Source of the DNA: Bacillota bacterium
GTDB lineage: Bacteria > Bacillota > Clostridia > Acetivibrionales > DTU013
Direction: 5' to 3'
DNA length: 64,000 nt
Assembly: GCA_023426125.1 (NCBI GenBank)
Contig: JAFABI010000100.1
Location: 62,001-126,000, forward strand
Positions 16,733 to 25,654 of the stretch are shown here, in pieces. The notes below the pieces were generated by a model, which did not search any database, was not told the origin of the DNA, and saw only the letters and a list, made by a program, of their open reading frames with translations. The position numbers and the translations under genes were made by a program. Each line of letters begins with the position of its first letter. Position 1 is the stretch's first letter.

Positions 16733-16760
16733 AATTTTCACCTCCTCCTAATAAAGTTTC

Positions 16761-17570
16761 TTAATCATGAATTTTAAGCCGTTCAATAATTTCAATTGCT
16801 TCACTGGTCCTATTATTTTTAATAAGGTTGTTTATAGTATCAAATGCCAGTTTGGCGTTTTCCTCCAACTCTTTGTATTGGGAAAAACCATTCGTAATTA
16901 TTTTTCCTATTGTAATGTAAATTGTTTTGAACATTAAAAAATTGAAAATAAGAACCAGCAAAACAAGCGCTATCGCAAATAGAATTTGCTGCATTAAATA
17001 CATCGTACCAAAAACTGTTGAAAAGATGTACGCAAAGTAATACTCAATAATGACCAGAATAAATGACAATAGAATAAATACTTTGTGAAATTGCTTGCTG
17101 ATTTTGGTCACTAAAAGAATTTCATATTTCCATAAATATAGTATTGCCAAAATCTGAACTACCCTTGTAGGAATAGCATAGAGTAGAATTATTTGATAAC
17201 TTTCTGAATAATTTTCTAATCCACCAGTATATGCTACTACAAAAGGATAAAATATATTTTCTATGGTAGAAAACAGCAATGCGGTAAATAGTACACTTAA
17301 GACTGAATATATCAGTTTTATTTTATATACCAGTGTAATAATAAAAATGTATACTATGGCATGTGAAATAATATTAATAACAACTATATTGGGAATAAGC
17401 GGGCGGATAACATACGTTGCCGTAAGCATAGCAACCATTGTAACGGTAAACCTTATAACATTTGATCTGTTAATTGTTAAATAATTTTTTTCGCCTGCAA
17501 AGAGTAAAAAAATAATCAAATTCAAAAAAGCTTCAGGAAGCGACACAAGAAATAAGATATACAGATTCAT
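16761..17570 (-). CDS. AgrC-like multi-pass membrane protein lacking a kinase domain
   Basis: 269-aa protein with six or seven hydrophobic segments over about 220 residues. A short charged helix follows (QYKELEENAKLAFDTINNLI...SEAIEIIERLKIHD), and then the protein ends. The layout matches the sensor half of AgrC-type receptors, and the place between agrB and agrD fits, but the phosphoacceptor His and the HATPase domain are absent. No other kinase gene is nearby. AAGGAGG eight bases before the second ATG of MVMNLY sets the start. It could be a receptor that signals through another protein, or an immunity or transport factor. Confidence 0.65.
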   Translation of the reverse strand: MNLYILFLVSLPEAFLNLIIFLLFAGEKNYLTINRSNVIRFTVTMVAMLTATYVIRPLIPNIVVINIISHAIVYIFIITLVYKIKLIYSVLSVLFTALLFSTIENIFYPFVVAYTGGLENYSESYQIILLYAIPTRVVQILAILYLWKYEILLVTKISKQFHKVFILLSFILVIIEYYFAYIFSTVFGTMYLMQQILFAIALVLLVLIFNFLMFKTIYITIGKIITNGFSQYKELEENAKLAFDTINNLIKNNRTSEAIEIIERLKIHD

Positions 17571-17694
17571 AACCATATCCTCCTTCTTCCCTCCCTCCAA
17601 AAAAAACTTCCTTATCCTATTTTATTACATTTTCTCCAATATGTAAATACATTTTTTTATATTTATTTACACTTTTCATGAATATATGTATCCA

Positions 17695-18342
17695 TTATGA
17701 CACCAGACTTTTTTTCTTTTTTTTTACGGTGATGCCGCCCTTGACCCAGTCGAAAAAATTATTTCCCAGAGGCGTAACGGCAAATAACTCCAGGATGCTG
17801 CCGAAGCAAACCGATAAAACAAAGCGATTCAGCCCGAAAAATGTCAGCAGGGATGAAGCAATAACCAACATAACCAGCCAGGCAATGGACAATGTCTTAA
17901 GCTTCTTTATTTCCCGGGGATCAGTAATAGGCTTGTGCGGTGTATCCTTCGGAGCATACCGTATCAGGGTATAAAGTCCGTATACCAGGGTTATTGCAAT
18001 CAATACAGCCAGAGACAAGGTATTCCAGTACTGATACGTATATTGTGCCGTCAGGGCAGCCAGCATAAACATTGCCATGGAAACAAAAAGGCATTTGCCG
18101 TATGTATCCATATGATACCCTCCTGCCAGAATGCGTATTGAAGCAAAGACCGCCGCAACGACAATGGCGGGCAGCAAAACCCCCAGCAGCCATGCCAGAG
18201 CCAGCAGGATAATATTTTTTACAATCGTACCGAAGATAATTTGAAAGGAAAAATAGTATACCGACCTTTTTTGATGATTTTCATTCATGGCTGCGGCAAG
18301 CCTGCCGGCACATGAATAGGATATCTTATTCACAAACCTCAT
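17695..18342 (-). CDS. agrB: Accessory gene regulator B family protease
   Basis: Membrane endopeptidase that cuts and cyclises the AgrD precursor. The signature RILAGGYHMDTYGKC provides His77 and Cys84, the catalytic pair at the same numbers as in S. aureus AgrB. Four or five more hydrophobic segments follow, and the C-terminus is basic (VKGGITVKKKKKS). The 215-aa length is normal. AAGGAG precedes the ATG. It heads the operon agrB, receptor-like gene, agrD; the roughly 120-base gap after it is AT-rich and holds an imperfect inverted repeat. Confidence 0.93.
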   Translation of the reverse strand: MRFVNKISYSCAGRLAAAMNENHQKRSVYYFSFQIIFGTIVKNIILLALAWLLGVLLPAIVVAAVFASIRILAGGYHMDTYGKCLFVSMAMFMLAALTAQYTYQYWNTLSLAVLIAITLVYGLYTLIRYAPKDTPHKPITDPREIKKLKTLSIAWLVMLVIASSLLTFFGLNRFVLSVCFGSILELFAVTPLGNNFFDWVKGGITVKKKKKSLVS

Positions 18343-18595
18343 TCCAGCATCTCCTTTCGGAATCTTATATTTTTTAAACCCGGATCTCTAAAGGAAACTA
18401 TTACTTCAGCGAACCAACATTATTCGTCAGGCTTTTATGCACCTTGCAGAAAGATCATCTATGCTTCAAAGCGAAATTTCTGCAGGAATAAAATTAAATG
18501 TTACGCTGTAGTACCATCTATTTATTAATATTATACCTTATTTGTCACAATTTTCAATCGGCATTGCCACATTATTACATATTTGCCTTGTAACT

Positions 18596-18625
18596 TTGAC
18601 GGGAAATTGTTATATTTAATATACA
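18596..18625 (+). promoter_or_regulatory. Probable promoter of the 62-aa protein gene
   Basis: TTGACG, an 18-base spacer and TATACA, about 22 bases before the start codon. The rest of the 18343-18646 gap shows an imperfect inverted repeat around 18445-18490 (TTGCAGAAA, TTTCTGCAG) and no gene. Confidence 0.5.
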
Positions 18626-18646
18626 TACAATCTCGGAGGAATTTAA

Positions 18647-18835
18647 ATGAAAGAACTGGAAATTCTTGCTCAAATGTGTATTGAAGTAAATGAATTGCTC
18701 GGTCAGTTGTATGAGAAAGGAAGTATCACAAGGGAAACATACGAGGAGCATACAAGGCTGAAGCTTCATTTTCTGCAAAAATTCGGCCAAAACTCTGCAA
18801 TGGATGACCCATCACGTGGAACCAACGTCTTTTGA
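18647..18835 (+). CDS. Small helical protein (62 aa)
   Basis: Unrecognised short cytoplasmic protein. It looks like two helices (KELEILAQMCIEVNELLGQLYEKG, then TRETYEEHTRLKLHFLQKF) forming a hairpin, with a polar tail. GGAGG seven bases before the ATG and a recognisable promoter show that it is a real gene. It lies between the agr locus and dacF, on the opposite strand to both. The two-helix form recalls Spo0E-like small proteins, but the SQELD motif is absent. Confidence 0.6.
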   Translation: MKELEILAQMCIEVNELLGQLYEKGSITRETYEEHTRLKLHFLQKFGQNSAMDDPSRGTNVF

Positions 18836-18872
18836 TACTAACGAAACACAAAACAATCAATGCCGGATAAAA

Positions 18873-18900
18873 GTAAAGGAGCGGTTGTTATACCGCTCCT
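18873..18900 (-). terminator. Terminator of the deoB-pdp-dacF operon
   Basis: AGGAGCGGT and ACCGCTCCT form a 9-bp stem. On the minus strand TTTACTTTTA follows. It lies just after the dacF stop. Confidence 0.8.
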
Positions 18901-18912
18901 GAATTTCCTGCT

Positions 18913-20151
18913 TCAATGTGCCAGACCGTACGTTCTGCCAACGCAAAACCATTCAATAACCATCCTTAGGAACAGCCTCAGGAAAGAGGCTTTTTGAACA
19001 TCATCCGAGGCTACCAGTTCAGCGTTCCCAACCTCTTCCCCATCGATTGTATAAATGACAACACCGATTTTTTGCCCTGCTTTTACCGGCGCTGTTATAT
19101 CCTTATCCAATTTGACCGTCTTTTCCAATTTGCTTTTCTCTCCTTTTTTAAGCAGCAGGTTGACGTCGTCCTTGTGAATTGCATTAACGCTCGTCTTTAA
19201 ACCCTTCTTGACCTCTACGGCCTGGATTTCATCACCCTTACCATTAATCTTTGTCGTTTCAAAATTAGCAAAGCCATAGTCCAGCAGCTTTCTTGCCTCT
19301 GCAAATCTCGTATTTGAATCGGGTTCACCAAGAACCACCGCAATGAGCAGCTGGCTGTTTTTCAACGCGGATGCGGACAGGCAGTGGCCGGCCTTGTTTG
19401 TAAAGCCTGTCTTGAGGCCTGTGGCCCCTTCATAAAAATGGATAAGCTTATTTGTGTTATCCAGTGAAACAGGTTTTTTCCCGGGTGTGTTATTTCTGAA
19501 GCTTGAATGCCAGGTGGTGGTATAATCCTGTATTTTAGGATGTTTTAAAAGAAGCTCCCTGGACATTATGGCAATATCATGGGCACTGCTGTAATGCCCC
19601 TCGTCTGTCAGCCCGGTACAGTCCAGAAAATTTGTATCCGCCATCCCCAGTTCACGGGCTTTATCGTTCATCATGGCGACAAATGCCTCTTCAGTCCCTG
19701 CAACCGCTTCTCCGAGGGCAACCGTGGCATCGTTGGCCGAATGGATTGCAACCGCCTCCAAGAGCTCATGCACGGTAAATACTTCATTCGGCTCCAGCCA
19801 GACCTGGGAACCGCCCATACGATAAGAATGATCGCTCACAGTGACTTTTGTGTCGAAGCTCAGCTTTCCCGTATCAATCGCTTCCATAATCAGCAGCATG
19901 GACATCACTTTTGTCACGCTGGCAATTGGCATCGCTTTGCGGCTGTTGTTTTCCAGCAGCACATTACCCGACGCTCCGTCCATCAGTACGGCTCCCTTGG
20001 CTTTTAAACTCATGACATTCGTTTTATCCATTATTTTCGCAACCGTCGCTACGTCATATGTATCCTCGCTTGCTGCAAGAACCGGGTAATATCCGATGCC
20101 GGCCAGCAGGAATACAACTGCCAGAATGTACGCCAAAGTTTTTTTCATCAT
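18913..20151 (-). CDS. dacF: D-alanyl-D-alanine carboxypeptidase (DacF/PBP5 family)
   Basis: Secreted class C low-mass penicillin-binding protein that trims the D-Ala from peptidoglycan stem peptides. A signal peptide covers about residues 1-27. The active-site motifs are SVTK (78-81), SAN (138-140) and KTG (247-249), and a C-terminal PBP5-associated domain follows. The C-terminus (LRLFLRMVIEWFCVGR) is amphipathic and could hold the protein to the membrane. Position after deoB and pdp matches the Bacillus order where dacF precedes the spoIIA operon, so a role in the spore cortex is likely. Here spoIIAA-AB-sigF do not follow. Confidence 0.93.
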   Translation of the reverse strand: MMKKTLAYILAVVFLLAGIGYYPVLAASEDTYDVATVAKIMDKTNVMSLKAKGAVLMDGASGNVLLENNSRKAMPIASVTKVMSMLLIMEAIDTGKLSFDTKVTVSDHSYRMGGSQVWLEPNEVFTVHELLEAVAIHSANDATVALGEAVAGTEEAFVAMMNDKARELGMADTNFLDCTGLTDEGHYSSAHDIAIMSRELLLKHPKIQDYTTTWHSSFRNNTPGKKPVSLDNTNKLIHFYEGATGLKTGFTNKAGHCLSASALKNSQLLIAVVLGEPDSNTRFAEARKLLDYGFANFETTKINGKGDEIQAVEVKKGLKTSVNAIHKDDVNLLLKKGEKSKLEKTVKLDKDITAPVKAGQKIGVVIYTIDGEEVGNAELVASDDVQKASFLRLFLRMVIEWFCVGRTYGLAH

Positions 20152-20265
20152 AAAACACCCCTCGCAAGTGCATAGTTTCCCTAATACTAATTGTTATGCC
20201 GCAGAATAGCCGTATATTCTGTAACAATAAAATTTTAGGGCACACTTTTAAGCATTGGAGAGATG

Positions 20266-21588
20266 CTAATACAGCACACTTTTATCTTTATCTACATATG
20301 CCAGCACAAGAGACCTTTGCTGATTCGCAGAGGTGCCGAAGCTTATGGAATCCAACAGAACTCCTGCCGCCGCATTGATTCTATCCCTGCTGTTTGTATA
20401 AAGACGGGCGATCAACTCATTTTTGGCGACCTTCATTCCCGGTTTTTTATAAAGCAGAATGCCTGCCGCATAGTCGATCGCGCTTTCTTTTGTTTCTCTG
20501 CCCGCTCCGAGCATCACAGACGCTGTTCCGAGGGTATCTGTCCTGATAGAGGAAATATAGCCCTCCACAGGCGATAATACCTCGGTTGCAAAAGCTGCGT
20601 CATCAACAAGCCAATTCCCGTCTTTCCCATCGGAAAAGCCTCCCTGACGCCGCACCATCTCCCTGAACTTTTCCAGGGCGCTTCCATCCTGTATTTTCCT
20701 TTTGACCAGTTCCCTGCAGTCTTCTATGCTTCCCATACCCGCCAGCTCAATCATTCTGGCGGCCAGTTCGCAGGACACTTCTTCCAGGTCGGCCGGTCCT
20801 TTGCCCATAAGGGCGGAAACAGCCTCCCTCACTTCAAGGGCATTGCCTATTGCATTTCCCAGAGGCATATCCATATTTGTAATCACAGCTACGGTTTTTC
20901 TTCCTACATTTTCACCGATAGCGACCATTTCGGCCGCAAGGGCGACGGAATCCTCAAGGGTTTTCATAAATGCTCCGCTGCCGGTTTTTACATCAAGAAC
21001 GATCCTGTCGGCGCCTGAAGCTATTTTTTTGCTCATGATGCTGCTGGCGATAAGAGAAATGTTACTTACGGTTGCGGTCACATCCCTCAGGGCATAGAGC
21101 TTTTTGTCCGCCGGAGCCAGATTTCCCGTCTGTCCGGCCACCGCCAGGCCTATGGACCGCACGTTATTTATGAATTCATCCCTGGAAAGGGCTGTGCGGA
21201 ATCCCTTTATCGACTCAAGCTTGTCAATTGTACCACCCGTATGCCCGAGTCCCCTTCCCGACATCTTTGCCACAGGTATGCCGCAAGCGGCGACGATTGG
21301 TGCCAGCACAAGCGTGGTCTTGTCTCCCACTCCCCCCGTGCTGTGTTTATCGACCTTTACCCCCTCGATGGCAGCCAAGTCAATCCTGTCTCCCGAATCT
21401 GCCATAACCATGGTCAAATCAGCTGTTTCCCTTTGATTCATCCCCCGGATATAGATTGCCATCAGAAGCGCTGCAGCCTGATAATCCGGTATTTCACCTT
21501 TGCAATATCCGGTGATGAAATACTTTAGCTCCGCATAGGAAAGCTCTTTTCCGTCTCTTTTCTTTTCAATGACCTCATACATTCTCAT
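20266..21588 (-). CDS. pdp: Pyrimidine-nucleoside phosphorylase
   Basis: Phosphorylase that splits thymidine, deoxyuridine and uridine into base and (deoxy)ribose-1-phosphate. The family signature runs through VDKHSTGGVGDKTTLVLAPIVAACG and KMSGRGLGHTGGTIDKLESI; MYEVIEKKRDGKELS is the usual N-terminus. The 440-aa length is normal. The ATG overlaps the deoB stop (ATGA), so translation is coupled; a second ATG two codons later is possible. Its product, (deoxy)ribose-1-phosphate, is the substrate of DeoB next door. Confidence 0.96.
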   Translation of the reverse strand: MRMYEVIEKKRDGKELSYAELKYFITGYCKGEIPDYQAAALLMAIYIRGMNQRETADLTMVMADSGDRIDLAAIEGVKVDKHSTGGVGDKTTLVLAPIVAACGIPVAKMSGRGLGHTGGTIDKLESIKGFRTALSRDEFINNVRSIGLAVAGQTGNLAPADKKLYALRDVTATVSNISLIASSIMSKKIASGADRIVLDVKTGSGAFMKTLEDSVALAAEMVAIGENVGRKTVAVITNMDMPLGNAIGNALEVREAVSALMGKGPADLEEVSCELAARMIELAGMGSIEDCRELVKRKIQDGSALEKFREMVRRQGGFSDGKDGNWLVDDAAFATEVLSPVEGYISSIRTDTLGTASVMLGAGRETKESAIDYAAGILLYKKPGMKVAKNELIARLYTNSRDRINAAAGVLLDSISFGTSANQQRSLVLAYVDKDKSVLY

Positions 21589-22754
21589 GGCAGCACATCC
21601 CCGAGGAAACTTTTGCCGTCAAAATCCGCTCCGGTCTTGAAAACCTGCGCAATGGTCTGTGCCACGTCCACAAAGGAAGACCTGGTGCCAAGGTTTATTC
21701 CGCTTTTCAGTTCTTTGCCGTAAACCAGGAGCGGTATATATTCCCTTGAATGGTCCGTGCTCCCGGTCGTCGGGTCACAGCCGTGATCCGCTGTTATGAT
21801 CAGTATATCGTCCTCCCTGAGACTGTTAAGAATTTCCGGTATTCTCCCGTCAAATTCTTCCAACGCCGCAGCATATCCCTGTACATTGTTCCTGTGGCCG
21901 TACAACATGTCGAAATCCACCAGATTGGTAAATATGAGCCCTGTAAATTCTTCTTTCATAAATTCCAGGGTTTTATCCACCCCATCCATATTTCCGTGGA
22001 TATAAACCGAATCCGTAATCCCTCTGCCGTTGAATATATCCTTTATTTTGCCTACGGCTTTTACCCGGAAGCCTTTATCCTTAAGAGAATCAAGGATTGT
22101 CGCCTTTTCCGGCTCCAGGGAAAAATCATGCCGCCTGTCGGTGCGCACAAAAGCGCCTTCCGTTCCCGTAAAAGGCCTCGCAATGACTCTTCCCACCGCG
22201 TGTTCGCCCTGCAATATTCCCCGCGCTATTCTGCAAATCTCGTATAATCTCTCGATCGGAATAACATCTTCATGGGCTGCAATCTGAAAAACGCTGTCTG
22301 CCGATGTATAAACAATTGGATATCCCGTCATTACATGCTGTTGTCCTAATATCTTAATAATCTCCGTGCCTGAAGCTGCATAATTCCCTATTGCTTTGGT
22401 TCCGACGGCTTCTTCAAATTTGTCCATCACCGACGGCGGGAAGCCATCCGGATAAACCGGAAAGGGCTTGTCCAATATAATTCCCGCCAGCTCCCAGTGC
22501 CCTGTCGTCGTGTCCTTCCCGGCGGATTTTTCCGCCATGCGGCCATAGCTGCCAACAGGCTGTTCCCGGCTTTTGAGCATCTGCAGGCCTTCAATATCCC
22601 CCAGCCCCAGCTTTACCAGATTCGGCAGCCTCAAACCTTTCATCGCCGCCGCAATATTGCCGAGGGTATTGCTGCCCCGGTCTCCATATTTTTCTGCATC
22701 GGGTAATTCCCCGACGCCTACGCTGTCCATGACAATTAGAATGACTCTCTTCAT
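21585..22754 (-). CDS. deoB: Phosphopentomutase
   Basis: DeoB interconverts (deoxy)ribose-1-phosphate and -5-phosphate using two Mn ions. The alkaline-phosphatase-like metal motifs are seen as VILIVMDSVGVGELPDA at the N-terminus, the nucleophile region AGKDTTTGHWE near residue 85, and LIITADHGCDPTTGSTDHSRE near residue 325. The 389-aa length is normal. AAGGAG precedes the ATG. It links nucleoside breakdown to the pentose phosphate pathway together with pdp. Confidence 0.97.
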   Translation of the reverse strand: MKRVILIVMDSVGVGELPDAEKYGDRGSNTLGNIAAAMKGLRLPNLVKLGLGDIEGLQMLKSREQPVGSYGRMAEKSAGKDTTTGHWELAGIILDKPFPVYPDGFPPSVMDKFEEAVGTKAIGNYAASGTEIIKILGQQHVMTGYPIVYTSADSVFQIAAHEDVIPIERLYEICRIARGILQGEHAVGRVIARPFTGTEGAFVRTDRRHDFSLEPEKATILDSLKDKGFRVKAVGKIKDIFNGRGITDSVYIHGNMDGVDKTLEFMKEEFTGLIFTNLVDFDMLYGHRNNVQGYAAALEEFDGRIPEILNSLREDDILIITADHGCDPTTGSTDHSREYIPLLVYGKELKSGINLGTRSSFVDVAQTIAQVFKTGADFDGKSFLGDVLP

Positions 22755-22856
22755 GATTTTTTCTCCTTGTGCTTTCCCCGGTGCAATGGATTACCTGTAA
22801 ATATGTCTTGACCACGACCGGTAATTACGGCTTATACTTTTGTCCTGCCTCACATA

Positions 22857-22890
22857 AAAAAACCAAGATAAATTTACCTTAGTTTTTTTA
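22857..22890 (-). terminator. Terminator after xerD
   Basis: AACTAAG pairs with CTTGGTT (one G-T pair) and seven T follow on the minus strand; a T run on the other side makes it potentially bidirectional. Confidence 0.75.
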
Positions 22891-22929
22891 GTTTAATCAT
22901 ACCATTTATTTGATTTTTCAACCACTTTT

Positions 22930-23814
22930 TTACGCCCTGGGATGTGTCTTTTTATAGATTTCCTTTATTTTATTCTTTGCAATCTGCGCATAAATCTGTG
23001 TGGAGGATATATCGGAGTGGCCCAGCATCTCCTGGATGGACCGCAGATCCGCTCCGTTTTCCAGCAAATGGGCTGCGAAGGAATGCCTCAAGGTATGAGG
23101 CGTTATATCCTTGCTTATTTTCGCCTGGTTCTTGTACTGCTTGATGATTTTCCAGAAGCCCTGGCGGGTCAGCCTTCCGCCGTTTATATTTACGAAAAGG
23201 GCTTTTTCATCTATCTTTTGAATGAGAAGCGGCCGGGACTTTACCAGATATTCCTTTATGGCCGCCACTGCCATTGAGCCTATTGGTATCATTCTCTCTC
23301 TTGAGCCCTTGTTGCATTTGATAAAGGACATTTCAAGACTGATATCCTGCATGTTCAACTGGATCAATTCTGTAACCCTGATCCCCGTAGCATACAGCAG
23401 CTCCAGCATTGCCTTGTCTCTGAAACCTTTCAGATCGACACACTGCGGTTGTTCCAGCAGCAATTCCACCTCTTCCGTCGAAAGGATCTGCGGCAGCTTT
23501 TTTTCCACCTTGGGAGATTCCAACTCCGTTGTCGGGTCATTTTCCACAATCTTGTTCTTGGCAATGTATTGGTAGAATGATCTTATTGAAGCCAGATTTC
23601 TCGAGATCGTCGAGGTTGCCCTGCCTTTCTTCTGAAGATACAGCAGGTATGCAATGACAGTGGTTTTGTTGGTATTGGTTATGTTTTGCAGGTTGATCTC
23701 CTGAAGGTATGTAAAGTACTGCTCGATGTCCCTTCTGTACGATTGCAGGGTGTTCAAGGACAATCTCTTATCCCTCTCCAGGAAATTTACAAATTTTTGT
23801 ACCAATGCTTCCAT
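22930..23814 (-). CDS. xerD: Site-specific tyrosine recombinase XerD
   Basis: Tyrosine recombinase that, with XerC, resolves chromosome dimers at dif. The N-terminal SAM-like DNA-binding domain covers about residues 1-85. Catalytic residues are visible in YATGIRVTELI (Arg), HTLRHSFAAHLLENG (His and Arg) and LGHSDISSTQIYAQI (His and the Tyr nucleophile). The 294-aa length is typical. The neighbours spoIIM and deoB match the B. subtilis spoIIM-ripX-drm order, which supports XerD rather than a mobile-element integrase. An AT-rich gap of 272 bases with no gene lies upstream. Confidence 0.94.
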   Translation of the reverse strand: MEALVQKFVNFLERDKRLSLNTLQSYRRDIEQYFTYLQEINLQNITNTNKTTVIAYLLYLQKKGRATSTISRNLASIRSFYQYIAKNKIVENDPTTELESPKVEKKLPQILSTEEVELLLEQPQCVDLKGFRDKAMLELLYATGIRVTELIQLNMQDISLEMSFIKCNKGSRERMIPIGSMAVAAIKEYLVKSRPLLIQKIDEKALFVNINGGRLTRQGFWKIIKQYKNQAKISKDITPHTLRHSFAAHLLENGADLRSIQEMLGHSDISSTQIYAQIAKNKIKEIYKKTHPRA

Positions 23815-24086
23815 CTAAAACTTCCCCTTCTTAATTTGCAGACTGGGTAAAATTGTTTTACCTTCCATTTAGACTACAAATTTGATTTTAATATATTTTC
23901 AATATTATTTAAAGAAAATTTTGCTAATTAGTAAAAATATATTTGCTTATTATGTTAATCTTTTTAATTTTATGTATATCATACCATATTTCTTCGCTTT
24001 TTAATAGTTATGTAAATATTATATACTATTTTTTGGCATTTATACTAACTTTTTATATTATTTGTTTTCTAAATATATGCAGCGAA

Positions 24087-24728
24087 CTAACCTATGATCA
24101 AAGCTGAGACCATTCTTATAAATACCGGTGTTATGTATGCCTCTACAAGCACCCCGATAAAGATGAAGCAACTGAAGAAAAGGGTCAGGAAGCAGTATTG
24201 AAAGAAGCTTGCCTTAAGGCTTTCCTTGGACATATGCTTGATGTTCTTATTTTTTATGATTTTAAGGGAAAAATTGATCCCATTGACGCCCAGGGCGATC
24301 AGGCACGGTACTACGATGATTTCCTTCGGAAGCAGGGCGAATACTGTAAACAACACTCCCTTGATGCCGATGACATGAATGATAAAGCCTGAACAAAAGC
24401 CCGTAATGAAACCTTTTACGCACATCAGCAGAAAAATAAAAGGGATCCCGATGATGGATACCCCAAGTACCCATAAAACTGCTATTATTTTGATATTTTC
24501 CATCAGAGATATGGATAAAAGCTCGCTGCTGTCCACCTTTTGAATATCAAGGAGCTGTAGGAAACCCTGGAAATAATTCGCCAGCTCCTCCCTTTGAATC
24601 GAGCTTAATCCGTTTACCGTGAAAGCACCGGCAGATATGCCCAGTGCGAATGCCAGAAGCAGTATAACGTATGTATTGCGGTTCTGGGAAATATGTGTCC
24701 CTATCATTTTCCGGATTGCTGCAAACAA
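24087..24728 (-). CDS. spoIIM: Stage II sporulation protein M
   Basis: Membrane component of the SpoIIDMP complex that thins septal peptidoglycan during engulfment. It has about five hydrophobic segments, with the family features FALGISAGAFTVNGLSS at the first loop, FIFLLMCVKGFITGFCSGF in the middle and a C-terminal segment ending VRMVSALIIG. The 213-aa length is normal. Translation starts at TTG with GGGGG seven bases before it. It sits between nudF and xerD, as in related clostridia. Confidence 0.92.
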   Translation of the reverse strand: MFAAIRKMIGTHISQNRNTYVILLLAFALGISAGAFTVNGLSSIQREELANYFQGFLQLLDIQKVDSSELLSISLMENIKIIAVLWVLGVSIIGIPFIFLLMCVKGFITGFCSGFIIHVIGIKGVLFTVFALLPKEIIVVPCLIALGVNGINFSLKIIKNKNIKHMSKESLKASFFQYCFLTLFFSCFIFIGVLVEAYITPVFIRMVSALIIG

Positions 24729-24830
24729 CTTCTTTCCCCCTTGTATCCATCAGTCCTTGCCTGATAAACATAAAAAGTAATATCTGTAAGAATTGTATGC
24801 CTGCAGTCCGGAAATAATTACAATTGCATA

Positions 24831-25382
24831 TCAATATTGTAAACCTTCGTTCCTGATCATCCGCTCAGCCAGCAGAATACCTATGATGGACTTCGCATCC
24901 GTTATTTCGCCTTTCATTACCATGTTGACCAGAAGGTCCACAGGTATCTTTTCGGAAGTAATAAATTCATCTTCATCTGCACAGGCTTCGCCTTCCGAAA
25001 GGCCGGTGGCCAGATACATATGAAGTATTTCATTTGAAAAACCCGGCGTGCTGTGTATGCTGAGCAGGTGTCTGATATGCTCCGCCTTGAGACCGGTCTC
25101 CTCCTTCAATTCCCTTTCGGCGCAAACCATCGGATCCTCACCGTGATCCAGCTTGCCCGCCGGTATTTCCAGCGATATGCTGTCAATAGGCTTCCGGTAC
25201 TGTTTCACCATGTACAGCTGGCCGTCATCGCTCAAAGGAATGACCACCGAAGCGCCAGGGTGGCGTACAATATCCCTGGGCGCCTCTCTGCCGTCCGGCA
25301 GCTCAACGGTCTGGCATTCTACGGAGATGATATTTCCCTGGTAAATCTGCTTTGTCGAAATCGTTTTTTCCTTATAATTCAT
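24831..25382 (-). CDS. nudF: ADP-ribose pyrophosphatase, NUDIX family
   Basis: Hydrolase that cleaves ADP-ribose to AMP and ribose-5-phosphate. The Nudix box GKLDHGEDPMVCAERELKEE, followed by TGL, is complete (G-x5-E-x7-REUxEExGU). The N-terminus VECQTVELPDGREAPRDIVRHPG and a SPGFSNE-like TPGFSNEILHMYLATGL segment are typical of the YqkG/NudF group. The 183-aa length is normal. AGGAG lies nine bases before the ATG. It lies in the spoIIM-xerD neighbourhood as in Bacillus. Confidence 0.93.
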   Translation of the reverse strand: MNYKEKTISTKQIYQGNIISVECQTVELPDGREAPRDIVRHPGASVVIPLSDDGQLYMVKQYRKPIDSISLEIPAGKLDHGEDPMVCAERELKEETGLKAEHIRHLLSIHSTPGFSNEILHMYLATGLSEGEACADEDEFITSEKIPVDLLVNMVMKGEITDAKSIIGILLAERMIRNEGLQY

Positions 25383-25519
25383 AGGATACAGCTCCTGTCA
25401 ATTAAAAAATGTTGGAATATATTTTTCATAAGCTGGGTATATTTTCTATAAATACGTCGGGGGGCACAGCGGAAAGGCAGTTCCGGAATGTTCCCTGAAT
25501 CTAAAAGGAGGTGCCTGCC

Positions 25520-25654
25520 ATGCTGCAGTTGGACTACAAAAATAAAACCTATCTTATCGGAAAAATCGATCAGGTTATCCGCCGTCTCAAGGAGATGGAA
25601 GGACGCTTCAAAACTATCAGGGAGTATCTTGATTATCAGACAAGGGAGCTGTAG
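25520..25654 (+). CDS. Small coiled protein (44 aa)
   Basis: Short plus-strand gene with AAAGGAGGTG eight bases before the ATG. The product is basic and helical (KIDQVIRRLKEMEGRFKTIREYLDYQTREL), with a possible short coiled coil. I recognise no family. Its last 38 bases overlap the 3' end of the convergent rnhA gene. The strong binding site is the main reason to accept it. Confidence 0.5.
   Translation: MLQLDYKNKTYLIGKIDQVIRRLKEMEGRFKTIREYLDYQTREL

Noticed and set aside
22930..23814. Tyrosine recombinase as a mobile-element integrase
   Set aside because: The conserved spoIIM-xerD-deoB context and the full XerD motif set point to the housekeeping enzyme.
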